A program made the translations under genes and the position numbers. This document shows, piece after piece, positions 16,671-26,608 of a stretch of 64,000 nucleotides of DNA. Location of the stretch: contig NZ_KI519609.1 in assembly GCF_000483485.1 (NCBI RefSeq), positions 771,145 through 835,144 on the forward strand, given 5' to 3'. Each line of letters opens with the position of its first letter. Position 1 is the first letter of the stretch. Source of the stretch: Thiomicrorhabdus chilensis DSM 12352 (lineage in GTDB: Bacteria > Pseudomonadota > Gammaproteobacteria > Thiomicrospirales > Thiomicrospiraceae). Under the pieces are notes generated by a model, which had not been told where the DNA came from, did not search any database, and saw only the letters and a list, made by a program, of their open reading frames with translations.

Positions 16671-17528
16671 TTATTTTTTCTTCGTTTTTTTATCTTTGGG
16701 TTTGCTGTTCTGAGGACAGGCTAGCGTGTGTCTCTGTTTGCTTTCCAAACAGTAAGCAGTAAGCTTGCCACCCCATAAGCATCCGGTGTCGGTGGCGTGA
16801 ATGTGATAGGCATCCACTGCCCCCAAAGTGGACCAGTGTCCAAAAAATATCTCGTGGGTCTTGTTTTTACGGCCCGGAAAGACAAACCACGGCTCAAAAG
16901 GGGCAGTGGCTTTGCCCGGTGCGGATTTGAGATGGAATTCCAGTTTGCCGTTGGCATCGCAGTAGCGCATGCGCGCAAAGGCATTGACGATATAACGCAA
17001 GCGCTCCCAGCCACGCAGGCTGTCTTGCCATTCATCCGGTTCGCTGCCAAAGAGGTGTTCACAGACAAACGTCTGCCAGTCGGCAGACTGCAGTTGAACT
17101 TCGACCTCTTTCGCGAGTGCTCTGGCTTGTGTAATCTCCCATTGTGGCGGGATGCCGGCGTGCACCATTACCGCCTCATAGACTGGATGGCACACTATCA
17201 AAGGTTGCCGGCGCAGCCAATCGATTAATTCGTCGGCATCTTCAGCCTCAAGAATCGGGGTCAGCGTATCGGATTTGGATTGGAATCGTTTCAAACCGGA
17301 GTAGGCCGCCAACAGATGGATGTCGTGGTTGCCGAGTACCATTTGGGCTTTGCCCTGTTGTTGCAATTCTTTCACAAAACGCAGGCATTCCAATGACTTT
17401 GGCCCACGATTGACGATATCGCCGACAAACCAGAGTTGGTCTTCATTTTCTTGATATCGAATCTCTTGCAGCAGTAACTGAAGTTCGTCGAAACAGCCTT
17501 GTAAATCACCGATTATGTAAGTAGCCAT
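16671..17528 (-). CDS. apaH: ApaH, symmetrical bis(5'-nucleosyl)-tetraphosphatase
   Basis: 285 aa calcineurin-type phosphoesterase. Metal-binding motifs are GDLQGC (7-12), GDIVNRGP (about 36-43) and GNHDIH (about 66-71), with HAGIPP further on. It splits Ap4A to two ADP. A lysine-rich tail (KPKDKKTKKK) is a little longer than usual. It is downstream of rsmA, the classic surA-pdxA-rsmA-apaH order. Confidence 0.96.
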   Translation of the reverse strand: MATYIIGDLQGCFDELQLLLQEIRYQENEDQLWFVGDIVNRGPKSLECLRFVKELQQQGKAQMVLGNHDIHLLAAYSGLKRFQSKSDTLTPILEAEDADELIDWLRRQPLIVCHPVYEAVMVHAGIPPQWEITQARALAKEVEVQLQSADWQTFVCEHLFGSEPDEWQDSLRGWERLRYIVNAFARMRYCDANGKLEFHLKSAPGKATAPFEPWFVFPGRKNKTHEIFFGHWSTLGAVDAYHIHATDTGCLWGGKLTAYCLESKQRHTLACPQNSKPKDKKTKKK

Positions 17529-17595
17529 CCGTTTAGAATCCTATTGCTGGCTTGGGCGGATTTGAAAGGCATGAACGATTATCATAGGGCATCCC

Positions 17596-18405
17596 TTATG
17601 CTTCACTGTGCATGGATTGGTTTTGATGGTATAGGTTAGCAAGTTTGACGAATTGTTCAACCGTCAGGTTTTCGGCGCGCACGCTGGGTTCAATGCAGCA
17701 GGCTTCAATCTGCTCCGCATCCAGCAAGCCCTTGAGGGTATTGCGCAAGGTTTTGCGTTTTTGGCTGAAGGCCTGTTTGACCAGTTTGGCAAACGCCTGT
17801 TCATTGTCCGCCACAAAAGGTTTGTTTTGGTAAGGTAGCAGACGCACAATCGCCGAATCGACCTTGGGCGGCGGGGTGAAGTTCTCAGGCCCGACGGTAA
17901 ACAGGTATTCGGTTTCACAAGCGTATTGCAGCATGACGCTCAAACGCCCGTAAGCCTTGATGCCCGGTTGTGCGGTAATGCGATCCACCACCTCTTTTTG
18001 CAGCATGAAGTGCATGTCGCGGATGTGCTCGGCATACTCCAGAAGATGGAATAGCAACGGGCTGGAGATATTGTAGGGCAGGTTGCCGACTACGCGCAGG
18101 GTCTGTTTTTCCGGCGTGAGCAGGCTGGCGTAATCGAATGCCAAGGCATCGGTATGATGCAGGTTAAAAGCCGGGTTGGAACCGAAGCGACGTGACAGAG
18201 GTTCGATCAGGTCGGAATCGATTTCGATGATGTCCATATGGTTGACCACTTCCAGCAGAGGTTCTGTCAAGGCGGCTTCTCCCGGACCGATTTCCACGAT
18301 GAAGTCATCCGGCTTGGGACGGATGGAGGCGACAATTTGCTGAATCACCCTGGGGTTATTCAAGAAATTCTGTCCAAACTGCTTTTTATGTTTGTGTCCT
18401 GCCAT
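17596..18405 (-). CDS. rsmA: RsmA (KsgA), 16S rRNA A1518/A1519 dimethyltransferase
   Basis: 269 aa. SAM motif I EIGPGEAALT (about 38-47) and the catalytic NLPY (108-111) are intact; the N-terminal KKQFGQNFL is the family hallmark. It dimethylates two adjacent adenosines near the 3' end of 16S rRNA during 30S maturation. It lies 30 bases after pdxA on the minus strand. Confidence 0.97.
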   Translation of the reverse strand: MAGHKHKKQFGQNFLNNPRVIQQIVASIRPKPDDFIVEIGPGEAALTEPLLEVVNHMDIIEIDSDLIEPLSRRFGSNPAFNLHHTDALAFDYASLLTPEKQTLRVVGNLPYNISSPLLFHLLEYAEHIRDMHFMLQKEVVDRITAQPGIKAYGRLSVMLQYACETEYLFTVGPENFTPPPKVDSAIVRLLPYQNKPFVADNEQAFAKLVKQAFSQKRKTLRNTLKGLLDAEQIEACCIEPSVRAENLTVEQFVKLANLYHQNQSMHSEA

Positions 18406-18435
18406 GGTATTTCCTTGTGTCAGATCGCGAGTGTG

Positions 18436-19431
18436 TCACATTTTCTGAGTATGTGTCGGAGCCTGAATCATTTCCAGTGCCACTTCAATTGCATAACGGA
18501 AGCTGCGGTCATCGGCTTTGCCGCTGCCTGCCAAATCCAGTGCGGTGCCATGGTCTACCGAGGTGCGCACAAAGGGCAATCCCAAGGTGATATTGACCGC
18601 ATTGCCAAAGCCCATGTGTTTAAGAACCGGCAGTCCCTGATCGTGGTACATCGCCACCACCGCATCGGCCTGTTGCAGATATTTTGGAGTAAACAGGGTG
18701 TCGGCAGGCAAAGGGCCGACCAGATCCATCTTGGGTTTAAGCTGGTTCATGACCGGCTCAATCACATCGATCTCTTCTCGACCCATATGACCGTCTTCAC
18801 CGGCATGCGGGTTCAGGCCGGCCACCAAGATCTTGGGATCGGCAATGCCGAATTGTTGTACCAGCGCCTGATGGGTGATGCTGAATATTTCGTTCAGCAG
18901 CTTCTGGGTGATGGCTCGGGGAACCTCAGACAAAGGCAGGTGGGTGGTCGCCAACGCCACTCTCAACCCGGGAGTCGCCAGCATCATCACCACGCGATCG
19001 GTGTGACTGTCTTCGGCGAGCAGTTCGGTATGGCCGCTGAAAGGCAGTCCCGCTTCATTGATGATGCCTTTATGAACCGGGCCGGTCACCATAGCGGCGA
19101 ATTCACGATTCATGCACCCCTGAATGGCGCGTTTGAGCATGGCCACGACCGACATCGCATTGGCCGCATTGAGTTCGCCCGGAACCACGGCTTCATGGAC
19201 TGGAATCGATTCCAAGGTAAGTTCTCCGGCACGGCTTGGTTTGGGTGTATGATCCGGGGAATAGGCTATGATCTTCACCTTCAAACCCAGTTGGTCTGCC
19301 CGTTGGCGGATGACATCTTCATCTCCGAGCACAACGAGTTCGACCGGCCAGTCCGACTGGGCCAGTTGCAATACCAAATCCGGGCCGATTCCGGCCGGTT
19401 CGCCAGAGGTAATTACCAATCTTGCGGTCAT
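18436..19431 (-). CDS. pdxA: PdxA, 4-hydroxythreonine-4-phosphate dehydrogenase
   Basis: About 331 aa from the ATG at 19431, which has AGGAAAC upstream and gives the usual N-terminus [18 protein letters not shown]; the frame stays open to 19515 but that extension is not family-like. Metal and substrate motifs are visible as TGPVHKG, GHTELLA and YHDQGLP. It makes the C-N intermediate of pyridoxal phosphate synthesis. It is in the surA-pdxA-rsmA run. Confidence 0.95.
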   Translation of the reverse strand: MTARLVITSGEPAGIGPDLVLQLAQSDWPVELVVLGDEDVIRQRADQLGLKVKIIAYSPDHTPKPSRAGELTLESIPVHEAVVPGELNAANAMSVVAMLKRAIQGCMNREFAAMVTGPVHKGIINEAGLPFSGHTELLAEDSHTDRVVMMLATPGLRVALATTHLPLSEVPRAITQKLLNEIFSITHQALVQQFGIADPKILVAGLNPHAGEDGHMGREEIDVIEPVMNQLKPKMDLVGPLPADTLFTPKYLQQADAVVAMYHDQGLPVLKHMGFGNAVNITLGLPFVRTSVDHGTALDLAGSGKADDRSFRYAIEVALEMIQAPTHTQKM

Positions 19432-19569
19432 AAAGTTTCCTAACAGTGTTTTTGGGGGCGCTACCGAGTTTGAAGCAGGATTCGTCCGGCTTGAAAATCG
19501 GCAGGCCTGGTGCAATGTCCAAGGACGGGCTTGCCCGCTACCTCAGACAATGTGGGTCAGGCCAGGGCG

Positions 19570-20859
19570 TTAAAGGCGGATATCGACAAAGGCTTCATCA
19601 CGCAAGCGCCGCAACCAGATGTCAAAGGTTTCATTGGCTTTACGCATACGAATCGCCTGGATCGCCTGCTGCTGTTCATTGGCCTTGTTGATATCGAAAT
19701 TGCGCACCTCTTCCAAAAAGAACAGCACCCAACCCTGTTCACTGGCGATCGGCTCGGCAATCTGATTGGGAGCCAGTTCCAGCAAACTCTGTTTTAGGCC
19801 AAACGGTAACTCTTCAAGGGTTTTCCAGCCCAGGTCGCTGTTTTGGTTGACTTCGGCCGGAATGTCGGCGAAACGTGTGGCGAGTTGTTTGAATTCATCA
19901 AGGCTGCGGGTGTCGGCGACAATCTGTTGGATGTCCATCGGCACTTCGCTCTGTTGGGTTGCATTGTCACTCAAGATAATGAAACGGTGTAAATGATATT
20001 GGGTCACCAGTTGTCGGTTGGCATCGCGCTCTTCAACCAGTTTGATCAGGTGAAAACCGCTTGGGCTGCTGATGACCGGGCTGACCTGGCCCGGTTCGAG
20101 TCCGTCCAGCGCGTCGGCAAAAAAGGTTGGAATCTGCGACTGCTTCAACCAGCCCAAGTCTCCGCCGGTCAGCGCCTTGCTGCCTTTAGAGTAACGTACC
20201 GCCAATTGACTGAAAGATTCGCCGCTATTCAGGCGCTGCGCCAAGTCGTTTATCTGTTCTTTGGCTTCCAGTCGCTGCGTTTCGGTAGCGGATTCCGGCA
20301 GGGTGATGAGGATGTGGCGCAGGCGGTATTCAAAACGACTGCTGTCCAGGCGGCTGCGTTGCAGATAGTTGTTGATCTCTTCTTCAGTCACCAGCGTACG
20401 GCTGATCACCTCTTGCTGACGCAGTTTCTGAATCAATAGTTTCTGCTGGATTTTGTTGCGTAATGTGACAAATCCGTTAGGCATTTCCGCATTCAGGCGG
20501 TTGCGTAATGTCAGCAATGACATCTTGTTCTGGGTGGCGATCTGGATCAGCTGTTCGTTGATCTCCTCATCCGATACCTTTAACCCCAGCTGTTGGGCAC
20601 GTTGTTTTTGCAAGATTTCCAAAATTATGTTGTCGAGCACTTTGCTCTGCAGCTCTTGCAGATTATTCACCGGAATATTCTGGCTCATTAATTCTTGGGC
20701 GGTCTCACGGGTCCGTGTTTCCAGTTCACTTTGCAGGACGATCTGTTCATTGACCACCGCCACCACTCTGTCCAGAAGACGGTCGGCCTGGCTGGGCGAA
20801 GAGAAGGCAATCAGCCAAACCAGCAAAGTGAAAATCAGTGTGTTCGAAACCTTTGTCAT
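19570..20859 (-). CDS. surA: SurA, periplasmic chaperone and peptidyl-prolyl isomerase
   Basis: 429 aa. Signal peptide (about 1-25, ending SPSQA), an N-terminal chaperone domain, two parvulin domains (about 175-275 and 285-385, each starting with a HILI or HRFIIL-type strand) and a C-terminal helix. It escorts outer-membrane proteins, including LptD encoded just upstream. The 138-base gap to pdxA holds one CAGGCCTG. Confidence 0.96.
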   Translation of the reverse strand: MTKVSNTLIFTLLVWLIAFSSPSQADRLLDRVVAVVNEQIVLQSELETRTRETAQELMSQNIPVNNLQELQSKVLDNIILEILQKQRAQQLGLKVSDEEINEQLIQIATQNKMSLLTLRNRLNAEMPNGFVTLRNKIQQKLLIQKLRQQEVISRTLVTEEEINNYLQRSRLDSSRFEYRLRHILITLPESATETQRLEAKEQINDLAQRLNSGESFSQLAVRYSKGSKALTGGDLGWLKQSQIPTFFADALDGLEPGQVSPVISSPSGFHLIKLVEERDANRQLVTQYHLHRFIILSDNATQQSEVPMDIQQIVADTRSLDEFKQLATRFADIPAEVNQNSDLGWKTLEELPFGLKQSLLELAPNQIAEPIASEQGWVLFFLEEVRNFDINKANEQQQAIQAIRMRKANETFDIWLRRLRDEAFVDIRL

Positions 20860-20911
20860 TATGAGACCTATTCTATGTTTGAAAGCGATTTTTTAAAAAG
20901 TGGGGTACCCG

Positions 20912-23332
20912 TTAAAAATTCAGCTTGTTATCCAAGTATTGTTTAAATGAAGAGCCGGTTGTGCTCAAGCCTTTAAATTCAATGAAGAACTGAACGCTGT
21001 AATTATACAGACCATTTTCCAATTGTGTTTCCTCTACCGAGAATTCTGTTGCCCAGCAGCAATCATCATAACGCAGGGCGTGCTGCACTTCATTGCGAAC
21101 TTCATTGGTGAAATCGTAGTTCCAATAGGTGCCGACTTCCCAGCGCGGTGACAGCCTGAAGGTGGCACCTGCCGACAGTGTCGCCTTGGCGTCCGGCAAA
21201 TTGTTGTTGTATAAGGTGTGGTTCAGCAACAGTTTATTGTCTTCGCTTAGCTTCCAACGCAGTCGGCTGTTGGCGTTGACCAATTCGGTATCCTCCTTCG
21301 AGAACTGGCTGGTGGAATAGAAATACACATCCGGAGTGGTGAGTCCCAGCTTCATGAAATAGTCGGACTGTTCGGCGGTATCGGGTTCCGTTCCGGTCAG
21401 GCTGACCTGGCGGTCTTCAAGGTAAAAAATCTGCCCGATTCCGGCTTCCAGAAAAGGAGCCCCGGCTTGCGTCAGTATCTTGCTGGTCAAGGCGGCCGAA
21501 ACCTGAGTGGTGTCGCCTATGCGGTCATAGCCGGAGAAACGGTTGCTACTGAACAGGTTGGAAAAGTGCAAACTTTTGTTGGTGGTGTCAAACAGCGGCA
21601 CAAAAGCCTGGTTGACATAGGGCACATGCAGGTATTGCAGTTCGGGTTCCAAAGTCTGGATGAACGTTTGTTCCCCAAGGTTGAAATTGCGTTCAAACAC
21701 CAACCCGCCGTTCAGCGCATATTGCATCACCGTGTACTCGAAGTTGTCCTTGCCAGTGGTGTTATTGCCGTTGTCGTGCATCGCATAATTGAGGTGGTTG
21801 GCGGCCACGCTGGCCTTGAGGTGGCCATATGACTGGTTAATGGCATAACTCAGCTCGGGGACCAAGCGGGTACGTAAGGCTTCGGGTTTGCTGTGGTTGC
21901 TTAAAGGCACATCAAATTCGGTGGCCTCGGTACTGAGGTCAAAACGCAGGTCGCCAAACGATTCATTGTATAACAGACCGATTTCCGGGCGTTTCTCATA
22001 GTTGACCGGCGCGTCGCGCAACCGCAGGTAGCTGTACAGCTGGGCATAGGCCTGTAAGTTTTCTTGACGGTAGTTGAGTCGCGCATAGCGCGGCGTGCTG
22101 GTGACGGTTCTGTAGCCGTTCTCCACCGGGATGTCGGCGAAAAAGTTCTCGTCTGACGTCTCGTGCCAGAGAATGTTACTGCTGAAGCCGTGCCCCCAGT
22201 TCTGGCTGGCCAGGAGTTTGGCGCGCCAGCGCTGTTCGATGGTGTCGCCATAGACCACCTCGTTGCCGTCCAGATAAGCTAATCCGTCCTTTGCGGTCTG
22301 TGCATCGTTGAGCGCCGTCAGCGTCAGTTCGGCCTGGTGGCGCACGTTCCCGCTTTTTTCCATATAACGGAATTCATTTTCCAGAACCGGCCCGCGGTTT
22401 TGCATATACATGACGGTCAGAGTGTCGTCGTAATTGGGGGCGAGATTGAAATAATAAGGCAGCTTGACGTAAAAGCGATTGGTGTCATCGGTGATGGATT
22501 TGTAACTGCCGTATTCGGGAATCAGTAGGCCTGTGGCGCGGTCGTCAAGCGGGAAATCGAAGTAGGGGGTGTAAAAAACCGGCACATCGTGAAAAAACAG
22601 GACGGTGTTTTTGCCATAGACCCGGCGGGTCTGGTTGTTGATTTCCAGGTTTTCAAACTCCAGTTCCCAGGCGACCTGGTCGCTTTTGGCTTCTCCTGAA
22701 GCCGGAACCGTTCCCTTGCTTAAGTTTTGAATCGGGCAGGTGGTGAAGGTCGCTTGTTGCAGGATGGCGATTTCTTGCTGTTTGTCCAAGTCGATGGTTC
22801 TGGCATGCCCATGTGCTCGGCTCGGCTTCATCTGGTAACGGGTTTGAATGAGCTGGGCGGTTTTCTGTTGGTCATCAAAGCTTGCTTGGTCGGCGGTGAT
22901 GATCAGGTCTTCGCGATGAAATTCAACTTGCCCGAATATTTGCGCTCTCTGGCGGAGTTTTTCATAGAGGATTTCATCGCCCAAGACCACCAGTCCGGGT
23001 TGTTTGATGAATGCAGACCCGCTTAATTGATACACGTCGGCTTGCGGTTGGGTCAGTGAATCGGCCTCCAGATCGGTGGGTTGCTCCGAATCGGATTCCG
23101 GCGGCACGCTTTGCGGCGATGTAATCCATTGCGGTTGGCAATTCAGCAATTCGGCCGCATGAACCATGTTGGCAGACATAAGCCAGCCGGAAATGACCAG
23201 GCCTGCTAAAATGGCAAGTGGGCTCTCTGCGCGCCGGATTGCATGGCGAAATCGGCTTTTTGGCGAAGCGCTGAGTGGCCGAAAACAGGGCTGTGGGCGG
23301 TGAATCAAGTTTGACATCAAGCAGAGAATCAT
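20912..23332 (-). CDS. lptD: LptD, outer-membrane LPS assembly protein
   Basis: 806 aa. Signal region, an OstA-type periplasmic domain with Cys61-Gln-Pro after the cleavage region, then a large beta-barrel of alternating aromatic strands ending in DNKLNF. It inserts lipopolysaccharide into the outer leaflet with LptE. The DDCCW motif near the C-terminus supplies the paired cysteines used in the family's disulfides. The N-terminus before the signal helix is unusually long and an ATG at 23317 is possible. First gene of the minus run to apaH. Confidence 0.95.
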   Translation of the reverse strand: MILCLMSNLIHRPQPCFRPLSASPKSRFRHAIRRAESPLAILAGLVISGWLMSANMVHAAELLNCQPQWITSPQSVPPESDSEQPTDLEADSLTQPQADVYQLSGSAFIKQPGLVVLGDEILYEKLRQRAQIFGQVEFHREDLIITADQASFDDQQKTAQLIQTRYQMKPSRAHGHARTIDLDKQQEIAILQQATFTTCPIQNLSKGTVPASGEAKSDQVAWELEFENLEINNQTRRVYGKNTVLFFHDVPVFYTPYFDFPLDDRATGLLIPEYGSYKSITDDTNRFYVKLPYYFNLAPNYDDTLTVMYMQNRGPVLENEFRYMEKSGNVRHQAELTLTALNDAQTAKDGLAYLDGNEVVYGDTIEQRWRAKLLASQNWGHGFSSNILWHETSDENFFADIPVENGYRTVTSTPRYARLNYRQENLQAYAQLYSYLRLRDAPVNYEKRPEIGLLYNESFGDLRFDLSTEATEFDVPLSNHSKPEALRTRLVPELSYAINQSYGHLKASVAANHLNYAMHDNGNNTTGKDNFEYTVMQYALNGGLVFERNFNLGEQTFIQTLEPELQYLHVPYVNQAFVPLFDTTNKSLHFSNLFSSNRFSGYDRIGDTTQVSAALTSKILTQAGAPFLEAGIGQIFYLEDRQVSLTGTEPDTAEQSDYFMKLGLTTPDVYFYSTSQFSKEDTELVNANSRLRWKLSEDNKLLLNHTLYNNNLPDAKATLSAGATFRLSPRWEVGTYWNYDFTNEVRNEVQHALRYDDCCWATEFSVEETQLENGLYNYSVQFFIEFKGLSTTGSSFKQYLDNKLNF

Positions 23333-23374
23333 TAATTATTCGTAAATTGTTTATTTTAACCGAGTATTTCCTCT

Positions 23375-24457
23375 ATGAATGAAAGATTTCAACAGATGTT
23401 GGATTGGCTGGATAAGCTTTCCTTATTGCAGGACCGTGAGTGGTCCACGCCGGTTTCCGCCTCCAGCGATGCCAGTTTTCGACGTTATTATCGTATCCAC
23501 ATTAATGGCCCGCAAAACGATTCTGGAAATGAACAGGCCTGGTCCGGCAGCATCAAACCGTCTGCCCAAAGTTACATCATTATGGACGCGCCCCCTGAAC
23601 ATGAGGATTGCCGCCCGTTCATTGAGGTCTCCAATCAATTGGTGAAAATGGGCTTGCAGGTTCCGCAAGTGATGGCTCAGGATTCGCAGCTGGGGTTTCT
23701 GTTGTTGACCGATTTGGGTTCCACCACTTATTTGTCGGTGTTGTCCTCAGCCACAGAATCCGAAGCCGATTCTTTGTATCAGGACGCCTTGAAAGCGTTG
23801 GTGACCTTGCAGCAAAAAGGGCAAAAAGCAGCCGCAAGCTTGCCGGCTTATGATGGCAAATTGCTGGATACCGAGATGAATCTGTTTTCAGACTGGTTAT
23901 TAGACACCCATTTGCAGATGCCGTTGGCCAAGCTGGCAACAAACCAATGGGGCGAGATGAAAAGTCTTCTGCAACAATCCGCGCTAAACCAGCCCAAAAC
24001 CTACGTGCATCGTGATTATCACAGCCGCAACCTGATGCTGACCCCACAGCAGAACCCCGGCATTCTCGATTTTCAGGATGCCGTGCACGGACCCTTGACG
24101 TACGATGCGGTGTCGCTGTTGCGCGACTGCTATATCGCCTGGCCGGCAGAACAGGTGGTGGAGTGGCAGAGAAGCTATTTTCTGCAGTTGTGTCAGGCGG
24201 GGCTGTTGAGCAAATCGGAATGGAATGGTTTCCAGAAATCAATGGATTGGATGGGAATTCAGCGCCACCTGAAAGCCTCCGGCATCTTTGCGCGACTCTA
24301 TCATCGTGACGGCAAGGATGGTTATCTGAACGACATTCCGCTGACCTTGCGCTATATTGTTCAGGTTGGCTCACAGTATCCTGAGTTGAAATTCCTGGTG
24401 GACCTGGTGGAAAACCAGATGCTCCCACATGCCAGCTTGCAGAAATCCATTGCCTGA
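23375..24457 (+). CDS. amgK: AmgK, anomeric MurNAc/GlcNAc kinase
   Basis: 360 aa aminoglycoside-phosphotransferase-fold kinase. The catalytic loop HRDYHSRNL (about 210-218) and the metal-binding LDFQDAV (about 229-235) are typical. Directly followed by murU, as in Pseudomonas, where the pair recycles cell-wall N-acetylmuramate past de novo synthesis and gives intrinsic fosfomycin tolerance. Divergent from lptD across 42 bases. Confidence 0.9.
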   Translation: MNERFQQMLDWLDKLSLLQDREWSTPVSASSDASFRRYYRIHINGPQNDSGNEQAWSGSIKPSAQSYIIMDAPPEHEDCRPFIEVSNQLVKMGLQVPQVMAQDSQLGFLLLTDLGSTTYLSVLSSATESEADSLYQDALKALVTLQQKGQKAAASLPAYDGKLLDTEMNLFSDWLLDTHLQMPLAKLATNQWGEMKSLLQQSALNQPKTYVHRDYHSRNLMLTPQQNPGILDFQDAVHGPLTYDAVSLLRDCYIAWPAEQVVEWQRSYFLQLCQAGLLSKSEWNGFQKSMDWMGIQRHLKASGIFARLYHRDGKDGYLNDIPLTLRYIVQVGSQYPELKFLVDLVENQMLPHASLQKSIA

Positions 24458-24499
24458 AATGCATGGCAGAAATCCTTTGAAGTCAAACCAAGAGAACCT

Positions 24500-25189
24500 A
24501 TGTCTAAACTTCCCGTTAAAGCGATGATTTTGGCCGCCGGACGTGGCAACCGTCTGCGGCCCCTGACCGACACCCTTCCCAAACCGTTGGTTCCGCTGTG
24601 CGGCAAACCTTTGATCGAATACCATATCGAAAAGCTGGTTGCGGCGGGAGTGTCTGACATCATCATCAATCACGCTTGGCTCGGCCAGCAGATCGAGCAG
24701 ACCTTGGGCAATGGTGAACGCTGGGGAGTGACCATTCACTATTCCCCGGAACCTGAAGGCGGGCTGGAGACGGCCGGGGGCATTATCAACGCCTTGCCTC
24801 TGTTGGGCTCGGAGCCGTTTGTGGTCATTAATGGCGATGTCTTTACAGAATTTGATTTTGGCGAACTCATTGAGCAGGCCTGCTCATTTTCAGAAAATCA
24901 GCTTGCTCATCTGGTTCTCGTGCCCAGTCCTCTATTCAATGCTAAAGGGGATTTTGGACTAAACTCGGCAGGCCTGGTGGAAAGCCAAGGTCAATATACT
25001 TTTGCCGGTCTCAGCCTGCTCCATCCTGATCTGTTTAAAGGCATGAATGTTGATTTCATCAAACTTGCGCCGTTATTGCGTGAGGCCATGCTCAAACAGC
25101 AAGTCAGCGGGGCGCTTTATTCAGGGCTCTGGTCTGATATCGGCACCCTGCAACGTCTGCAAGAAACCGAACAGTTACTGTGTCCATGA
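24500..25189 (+). CDS. murU: MurU, N-acetylmuramate-1-phosphate uridylyltransferase
   Basis: 229 aa nucleotidyltransferase. The pyrophosphorylase signature AAGRGNRLRPLTDTLPKPL starts at residue 12 and GDVFTEFDF holds the metal aspartate. It converts MurNAc-1-phosphate to UDP-MurNAc after AmgK. ATG with AGAGAACC upstream. Two CAGGCCTG copies lie in the gene 94 bases apart. Confidence 0.92.
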   Translation: MSKLPVKAMILAAGRGNRLRPLTDTLPKPLVPLCGKPLIEYHIEKLVAAGVSDIIINHAWLGQQIEQTLGNGERWGVTIHYSPEPEGGLETAGGIINALPLLGSEPFVVINGDVFTEFDFGELIEQACSFSENQLAHLVLVPSPLFNAKGDFGLNSAGLVESQGQYTFAGLSLLHPDLFKGMNVDFIKLAPLLREAMLKQQVSGALYSGLWSDIGTLQRLQETEQLLCP

Positions 25190-25195
25190 ATCCCT

Positions 25196-25987
25196 GTGCC
25201 CTCCGGGCATTCTCAGAGCGATGTTTTTAAGGCGATGGAATGTGCGCAGAACCTAAACGAACTTAAACCGATCCGAATCAATAAGCTTTTAAGTGAAGCC
25301 GGCATTTGCTCGCGCAAACAGGCGGACAGGCTCGTTGAGCAGGGGGCGGTTCAGGTAAACGGTGAAACGGCCTTTTTGGGCATGAAGATTCATTACAGCG
25401 ATTCAGTGCGGGTGCATGGCAGGCCTGTCGAAAGAAAATTCGAGCCGGTTTATCTCTTGTACCACAAACCCGGCGGCATTACCTGTACGCATGACTTAAG
25501 TGTTGCCGGCAATATAGTTGAGGCGGTCGACTACCCCGGACGCGTGTTTGCGGTAGGGCGTCTGGACAAGGCCTCCGAAGGGCTGATGTTATTGACCAAC
25601 GACGGCGAGATCGTCAACCGCATATTACGCGCCGAAAACGCCCATCAAAAAGAATATGTGGTTACGGTGGACAAGCCGATTACCGCCGAATTTGTGCAAG
25701 CCATGCAAAATGGCGTGCCGATTCTGGATACCATCACCCGTCCGTGTGAAGTCAGTCGTTTGTCCGACAAGACGTTTCGAATCGTTCTGGTTCAAGGTTT
25801 GAACCGGCAGATTCGCAGAATGTGTAAAGCGCTTGGGTATCGGGTGAATCGCCTGCAACGTCAACGCATCATGCACCTGTTATTGGACGATTTGCCGCTC
25901 GGTCGATGGCGTTTTTTAAGCCAAGACGAATATTCCATTTTGCAAACTCAGCTGGCTGAATCGAGTAGTTTGGCCATGGCCGAATAA
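25196..25987 (+). CDS. rluF: RluF-type 23S rRNA pseudouridine synthase
   Basis: 263 aa from GTG at 25196; an ATG at 25235 (AAGG just upstream) gives a more family-like N-terminus and may be the true start. S4 RNA-binding domain (INKLLSEAGICSRKQADR), then the RsuA/RluF catalytic domain with the active aspartate in GRLDKASEGLMLLTNDG and the QGLNRQIRRM motif. Sequence flavour is closest to RluF (U2604 of 23S rRNA); RluE or RsuA are less likely. It is 6 bases after murU if the GTG is used. Confidence 0.88.
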   Translation: MPSGHSQSDVFKAMECAQNLNELKPIRINKLLSEAGICSRKQADRLVEQGAVQVNGETAFLGMKIHYSDSVRVHGRPVERKFEPVYLLYHKPGGITCTHDLSVAGNIVEAVDYPGRVFAVGRLDKASEGLMLLTNDGEIVNRILRAENAHQKEYVVTVDKPITAEFVQAMQNGVPILDTITRPCEVSRLSDKTFRIVLVQGLNRQIRRMCKALGYRVNRLQRQRIMHLLLDDLPLGRWRFLSQDEYSILQTQLAESSSLAMAE

Positions 25988-26160
25988 AGGGTTTAATTGG
26001 TTGTTTACAGTTCGCTTTGAACATGGCTTTCCGTCGCACGATTAAAACTCTTAATCTAAAATAAGTTTGCTTGCGGTTTTGGTCTGTTCGCGCTGTTTTG
26101 TTTTAAAATGAAATTAAAGAAAGGCTTCAATTAAACATTAAACAAAAAAAGGAACTGAGT

Positions 26161-26427
26161 ATGAGCCATAAGCATAAAGTGATGATTGAAAAGGTTTTTG
26201 CACACCCGATTGCAACCAATATTGATTGGAAAAAGTTGGAGCATGCATTAGAGCATTTTGGAGCGGAGATTGAAATTTCCAATTCAAATCGTGCCAAAAT
26301 CGTTTTGCGTGATAAAGAGATTGTGATTGGACTGCCGCATCACGGGCATGAAATCGCGGATAAAGCAGAAGTCACACAATTACGTCACTTTTTGGAAGAG
26401 GTGAAGTTGACGCCGGATACGATTTAA
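26161..26427 (+). CDS. Solitary HicA-like small protein
   Basis: 88 aa. The order (short N-terminus, IDWKKLEHALEHFGAEIE, basic strand NRAKIVLRDKE, then LPHHGHE and a final helix RHFLEEV) is that of the dsRBD-like HicA mRNA-interferase fold, with a His in the usual place. No HicB antitoxin is adjacent on either strand, so it may be a domesticated relative, not a working toxin. AAAAGGAACTGAGT is a strong ribosome site, and its own terminator follows. Confidence 0.6.
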   Translation: MSHKHKVMIEKVFAHPIATNIDWKKLEHALEHFGAEIEISNSNRAKIVLRDKEIVIGLPHHGHEIADKAEVTQLRHFLEEVKLTPDTI

Positions 26428-26445
26428 TTCGCTTAACTTTACGTC

Positions 26446-26474
26446 AAAAAGGCCTGAAATTTCAGGCCTTTTTT
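26446..26474. terminator. Terminator after the HicA-like gene
   Basis: A perfect 28-base inverted repeat: AAAAAGGCCTGAAA followed directly by TTTCAGGCCTTTTT. It contains AGGCCT cores, one base short of CAGGCCTG on each side. Confidence 0.9.
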
Positions 26475-26526
26475 GTATTTGCGTCAGGGTTTAGCGCGTT
26501 TTCTGTTTATCACTCAGTGCGTAAAA

Positions 26527-26546
26527 CCCCATCCTTCAGGTTGGGG
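26527..26546 (+). repeat. Left-end hairpin of the TnpB element
   Basis: CCCCA and TGGGG pair around TCCTTCAGGT. The right-end hairpin has a related loop, TCCTTTAGGG. Such subterminal hairpins are the transposase recognition sites in the IS200/IS605 family. Confidence 0.7.
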
Positions 26547-26608
26547 ATATAAGCACAACATGCATAGCCTGTTTGGAACTTTTTTGAAATCTGTTACAAT
26601 AATTCTAT

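Noticed and set aside
18238..19443. 401-codon plus-strand ORF across rsmA and pdxA
   Set aside because: Antisense to two conserved genes, His/Gln-rich composition typical of reverse-strand reading.
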